Assembly (NCBI RefSeq): GCF_026239695.1
Contig: NZ_JAPIVS010000008.1
Span: forward strand, 203,585 to 267,584
Source: Pedobacter sp. MC2016-15
GTDB taxonomy: Bacteria; Bacteroidota; Bacteroidia; Sphingobacteriales; Sphingobacteriaceae
Direction of reading: 5' to 3'
Length of the DNA: 64,000 nt
Below, piece after piece: positions 61,500 to 64,000 of the stretch (its first letter is position 1; the number at the start of each line of letters is the position of its first letter). The translations under genes were made by a program, and so were the position numbers. The notes under the pieces were generated by a model that worked only from the letters and a program-made list of their open reading frames with translations, did not search any database and was not told the origin of the DNA.

Positions 61500-63032
61500 A
61501 TGAAAAAAACATTATTAGCGCTCTCATTTATTTTAGTCCTTATTTCCTGCAAAAAAGATTCTACTGAACAAGTGGATCTATCCATCAAATCCATCACCTT
61601 ATCAAATTCTAATCTCGAGTTATTATTAGGTGACTCAAAAACTTTAACAACGACCATTTTGCCAGTGGAGGCTAGTTCTACACCCTTATTCTGGTCATCA
61701 TCAGATTCAACGATAGTACAGGTTAACAAGGTAGGTAAGCTCGTGGCTTTGAAATTAGGTGAGGCTACCATTACAGTCAAAAACGAAAATGGTAAAGTCA
61801 GTTCAAGCTGTAAGCTTGTAGTGAAACCAATTGTTGTAAAAGGTATCACTTTGGATAAAACTACTGCAACCTTAATCGTGGGCGCTAAAGACAAATTACA
61901 TGTAGCGTTTGAGCCAGCAAATACAACCAATCAGAAAATTGTATGGTCAACTTCAGATGTGTCAGTGGTTAAGATAGATAATGCAGGCAATGTAGAAGCA
62001 GCAGGAGTAGGGGAAGCCACAATCCTTGCGACTACTGAGGATAATTCAGCAACGGCAACCTGCAAAATTACTGTTAGCTTGCCAGACATTACAGGTCTAA
62101 CCATAGATAAACAAAATGTTCAGCTGGCTGTAAACGGGCAGGTTCAATTCGTGGCTATCACCAATCCTGCTAATGCAAAGCCTGAACAGCTGATATGGTC
62201 AAGTTTAGACATCAATGTGGCAACTGTTACTGTATCTGGTGTCGCAAGAGCAATAAAACCTGGGACTGCTATTATTAAGGTGTCCAATAAAGCAGGTACT
62301 ATCAGTGCAACTACAGAGCTAACCGTATTGCCTACGAAAGTTTCAAATATCGTTCTTAACAAGTCGGTTGTAGGACTTTTGCCGGGAGCATCTGAAACAG
62401 TAACCGCTAATGTCTCTCCACTTATCGCTGATAACAAAACTATCATATGGAAAAGTTCTAATACTTCAGTAGCTACAGTAGATCAAACAGGAAAAATCTC
62501 AGGATTACGTTTAGGTACTGCAGTAATCACGGCTGTGCCCGCTGATGGTGCTGCAGTATCGGCAACCTGCACAGTAAACGTTGCTACGATTGATAAATTG
62601 GTGCAAGTTGCAGCGAAACCTAATAACCTTCAGTTTTCGAATGCCGGCAACACCAGCAGGCTGAGTGTAGGAATTTATAATAGTACATCGTCTGCCTTAA
62701 CTGTTAAATCTCTAAAGATTTATGTCAATGGAATTTTAAATAACACCTACAATTTGACAGATCCTCCATTGACTTCAGGTTCATATGTTTATGATCTGGG
62801 ACCATTTGCTATATCTAGCGGCACTTTTGAGATGTCACAATTGATGCTTGGATGGACAGTTCAGTTTGAATACGAATTGCAGGGATTTAAATACATTTCT
62901 GCAGCAGAGGTAAAGAGGAATGCCATAGGTACAGTTACCAGTTATGACTTTATGAGTTCTAACAATCGCTCGCAAAACAAACCTATTACAATCAGTGTCA
63001 GAAGATCTCCGTCAATAACTTCAAGTCTGTAA
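61500..63032 (+). CDS. Lipoprotein with tandem BIG2 (bacterial Ig-like) domains
   Basis: 510 aa. Lipobox near residue 17 (ILVLISCKKD). Four Ig-like BIG2 repeats run from about residue 25 to 370; each shows a start I-T-L-x-x-x-x-x-x-L-x-x-G and an end G-x-A-x-I-T/x-x-x-x-x-x. The last 140 residues are a different beta-rich domain. It is probably anchored in the outer membrane for adhesion or carbohydrate binding. Confidence 0.88.
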   Translation: MKKTLLALSFILVLISCKKDSTEQVDLSIKSITLSNSNLELLLGDSKTLTTTILPVEASSTPLFWSSSDSTIVQVNKVGKLVALKLGEATITVKNENGKVSSSCKLVVKPIVVKGITLDKTTATLIVGAKDKLHVAFEPANTTNQKIVWSTSDVSVVKIDNAGNVEAAGVGEATILATTEDNSATATCKITVSLPDITGLTIDKQNVQLAVNGQVQFVAITNPANAKPEQLIWSSLDINVATVTVSGVARAIKPGTAIIKVSNKAGTISATTELTVLPTKVSNIVLNKSVVGLLPGASETVTANVSPLIADNKTIIWKSSNTSVATVDQTGKISGLRLGTAVITAVPADGAAVSATCTVNVATIDKLVQVAAKPNNLQFSNAGNTSRLSVGIYNSTSSALTVKSLKIYVNGILNNTYNLTDPPLTSGSYVYDLGPFAISSGTFEMSQLMLGWTVQFEYELQGFKYISAAEVKRNAIGTVTSYDFMSSNNRSQNKPITISVRRSPSITSSL

Positions 63033-63072
63033 ATTTATATCCAAGGGTTTAAGCATAAGTAAGTGATTAGAT

Positions 63073-63279
63073 TCAATTATATTCGATCTTGTCATCATAA
63101 GCTAAATATGGTGTCAGATAAAAAAACATATTGCGATCATCTTTGGTTGTAGGATGGTAGAACATTTCCATGATCTTATCTAATTCATCGGTTTTAATCA
63201 GTTTTTGCCTGTGTTTTGAATTTAATATTACTATACCAATAGGTAAAATCAGTTTCACCTTTTCCATTTTGCCAATCAT
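63073..63279 (-). CDS. Small hypothetical protein
   Basis: 68 aa, with a start MIGKMEKVKLILPIGIVILN (an alternative start is Met5). Charged second half with FYHPTTKDDRNMFFYL. No recognised domain. First of three small reverse-strand frames before the IS end. Confidence 0.5.
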   Translation of the reverse strand: MIGKMEKVKLILPIGIVILNSKHRQKLIKTDELDKIMEMFYHPTTKDDRNMFFYLTPYLAYDDKIEYN

Positions 63280-63396
63280 TTTTTTAAAATTATAAGCCTG
63301 GAGAATTTCTAAATTTTCTATTGATTTGATACAGTGGTGTCACTTGAGGTGATCAAAGGTTTATAATTATTGCTTTTGCTTAACTCGATCTGTAAA

Positions 63397-63561
63397 TTAC
63401 AAGTGTAAAAAAGCTAGCGAGTCTTTAAAGTGCTTTTTAGTGCTAAGATTTTTCCAGACTGTTTTATAAAAGTTATCAACCTCTTCCGATTTCAATTGTC
63501 CATAAGAATTGAGAAACCCTAATAAAATGATCAGAAGAAAAAGTGTTTGTTTTAATCGCAT
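63397..63561 (-). CDS. Small secreted peptide
   Basis: 54 aa. MRLKQTLFLLIILLGFLNSYGQ is a typical Bacteroidota signal peptide; about 32 mature residues follow (LKSEEVDNFYKTVWKNL...). Not listed among longer frames but clearly reads from the ATG to a TAA. It lies 11 bases after the 71-aa gene. Confidence 0.55.
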   Translation of the reverse strand: MRLKQTLFLLIILLGFLNSYGQLKSEEVDNFYKTVWKNLSTKKHFKDSLAFLHL

Positions 63562-63572
63562 TTGAATGTTCT

Positions 63573-63788
63573 TTAATTTGATAATAGATAATTTACTCCC
63601 GTCTGTTCAATGATGAGTTTTGGTACAGAAACCGTTTGCCCGGATTCTTGAATAGCAAATGTTTCAGAAGTAGCATAGGCCTGTGTTTTTGATAGTCCAC
63701 GCCATATTATAGTTGATGCATCCGTAGCGGAGATTCCATACATTCCAACAATAAAGGTAGTCATTGGATTAACAAATTTTTTACTCAT
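63573..63788 (-). CDS. Small hypothetical protein
   Basis: 71 aa (MSKKFVNPMTTFIVGMYGIS, then DASTIIWRGLSKTQAYATSE). No membrane helix or motif assigned. The start lies 29 bases from the left end of the IS element, so its promoter may be displaced by the insertion. Confidence 0.5.
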   Translation of the reverse strand: MSKKFVNPMTTFIVGMYGISATDASTIIWRGLSKTQAYATSETFAIQESGQTVSVPKLIIEQTGVNYLLSN

Positions 63789-63817
63789 CTTTCAATAGAT
63801 GTGATCAAGAGAATGGA

Positions 63818-64000
63818 TGTAACCCCTCCTAAAAATCGGACTGTATATAAGGCGAAAATTCGTAACTTTAAAACAGGAAGATGAAAAAGTTGGTAATCAG
63901 TGAAAGCCAGATCGTGGCAGCAATCAAGGAACAAGAGTCTGGTAAAAAGGTGGCAGATATCTGCCGTGATTTGGGCATACACCAAGCGACATTTTATAAT
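63818..64000 (+). mobile_element. Left end of an IS3-family insertion sequence
   Basis: The end begins around TGTAACCCCTCCTAAAAATC (63818 on), with TG as expected for IS3 ends, and contains the OrfA start. The element continues past the window edge, so the right end, the repeat and the target duplication cannot be seen. Confidence 0.65.
63881..64000 (+). CDS. IS3-family transposase OrfA (N-terminal part)
   Basis: The frame from the ATG at 63881 runs 40 residues to the edge. ESQIVAAIKEQESGKKVADI and CRDLGIHQATFYN are the HTH of IS3 OrfA (IS407-type). OrfB is outside the window. Confidence 0.9.
   Translation, partial: MKKLVISESQIVAAIKEQESGKKVADICRDLGIHQATFYN

Noticed and set aside
61463..61930. 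155-codon reverse frame opposite the BIG2 lipoprotein
   Set aside because: Antisense to a repetitive Ig-like gene, which gives long open shadows; no protein pattern.
63785..63985. 66-codon reverse frame at the right edge
   Set aside because: It is antisense to the IS3 OrfA gene and the IS end; a shadow frame.
1..64000. CRISPR array, tRNA or rRNA genes
   Set aside because: No regularly spaced repeats, cloverleaf-like segment or rRNA-like sequence was seen when reading the window; no search program was run.

Overview
The window looks like a chromosomal segment of a Bacteroidota bacterium, most likely Sphingobacteriaceae (Pedobacter/Mucilaginibacter type). This rests on low-to-moderate GC, mostly absent Shine-Dalgarno sequences, a perfect TAnnTTTG -7 hexamer in places, DUF2147 secreted proteins, PAS-rich sensor kinases, BIG2 lipoproteins, and many AraC and HxlR regulators next to dehydrogenases. 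The genus is an inference. No rRNA, tRNA or CRISPR array was seen.

Layout. 1-3.3 kb: tail of an MDR oxidoreductase, then a cassette of SDR, DUF2147, membrane protein and AraC. 3.3-5.8 kb: unknown secreted or membrane proteins, including a glycine-rich gene apparently split by a frameshift. 5.8-11.8 kb: trehalase, a NarL-type response regulator, a PAS-HisKA protein without an ATPase domain, a receiver-only protein, and a 737-aa protein of six-hairpin-glycosidase type. 11.8-14.5 kb: operon of Zn-alcohol dehydrogenase, unknown protein and Mn-catalase. 14.8-20.5 kb: small unknown genes, a lipoprotein with HExxH, an ABC exporter and a small HTH protein. 20.6-28.3 kb: SDR+AraC, a saccharopine-dehydrogenase-like protein facing HxlR, an SDR / flavin reductase / MpaB-type oxygenase operon, and an NmrA protein facing HxlR. 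28.4-35 kb: HD hydrolase, small HTH regulators, two sensor kinases. 35.4-39.9 kb: NmrA, Ohr, F420-type reductase, a deleted LLM monooxygenase, nitroreductase facing HxlR, ABM monooxygenase. 40.3-43.5 kb: PAS protein, M61 peptidase remnant, HxlR, GNAT. 43.7-49.2 kb: NmrA, DUF2147, AraC, membrane protein, then a reverse operon of SDR, ester cyclase and AraC. 49.7-55.3 kb: ECF sigma, outer-membrane protein, TetR, ABM and two aldo-keto reductases. 55.5-64 kb: decaying accessory DNA with a DarTG system whose toxin has lost its N-terminus, several pseudogenes, a split secreted protein, a membrane protein of possible abortive-infection type, a BIG2 lipoprotein and the left end of an IS3-family element.

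The main theme is an array of small redox modules (SDR, NmrA, MDR, AKR, nitroreductase, Ohr, ABM, Mn-catalase), nearly all next to their own regulator: four AraC paralogues, four intact HxlR genes plus one broken, and one TetR. I infer a role in sensing and detoxifying reactive electrophiles, quinones, aldehydes and peroxides. A second theme is decay: at least eight gene remnants can be read directly from the sequence, and some single-base frameshifts in short G runs could be assembly errors rather than real mutations.
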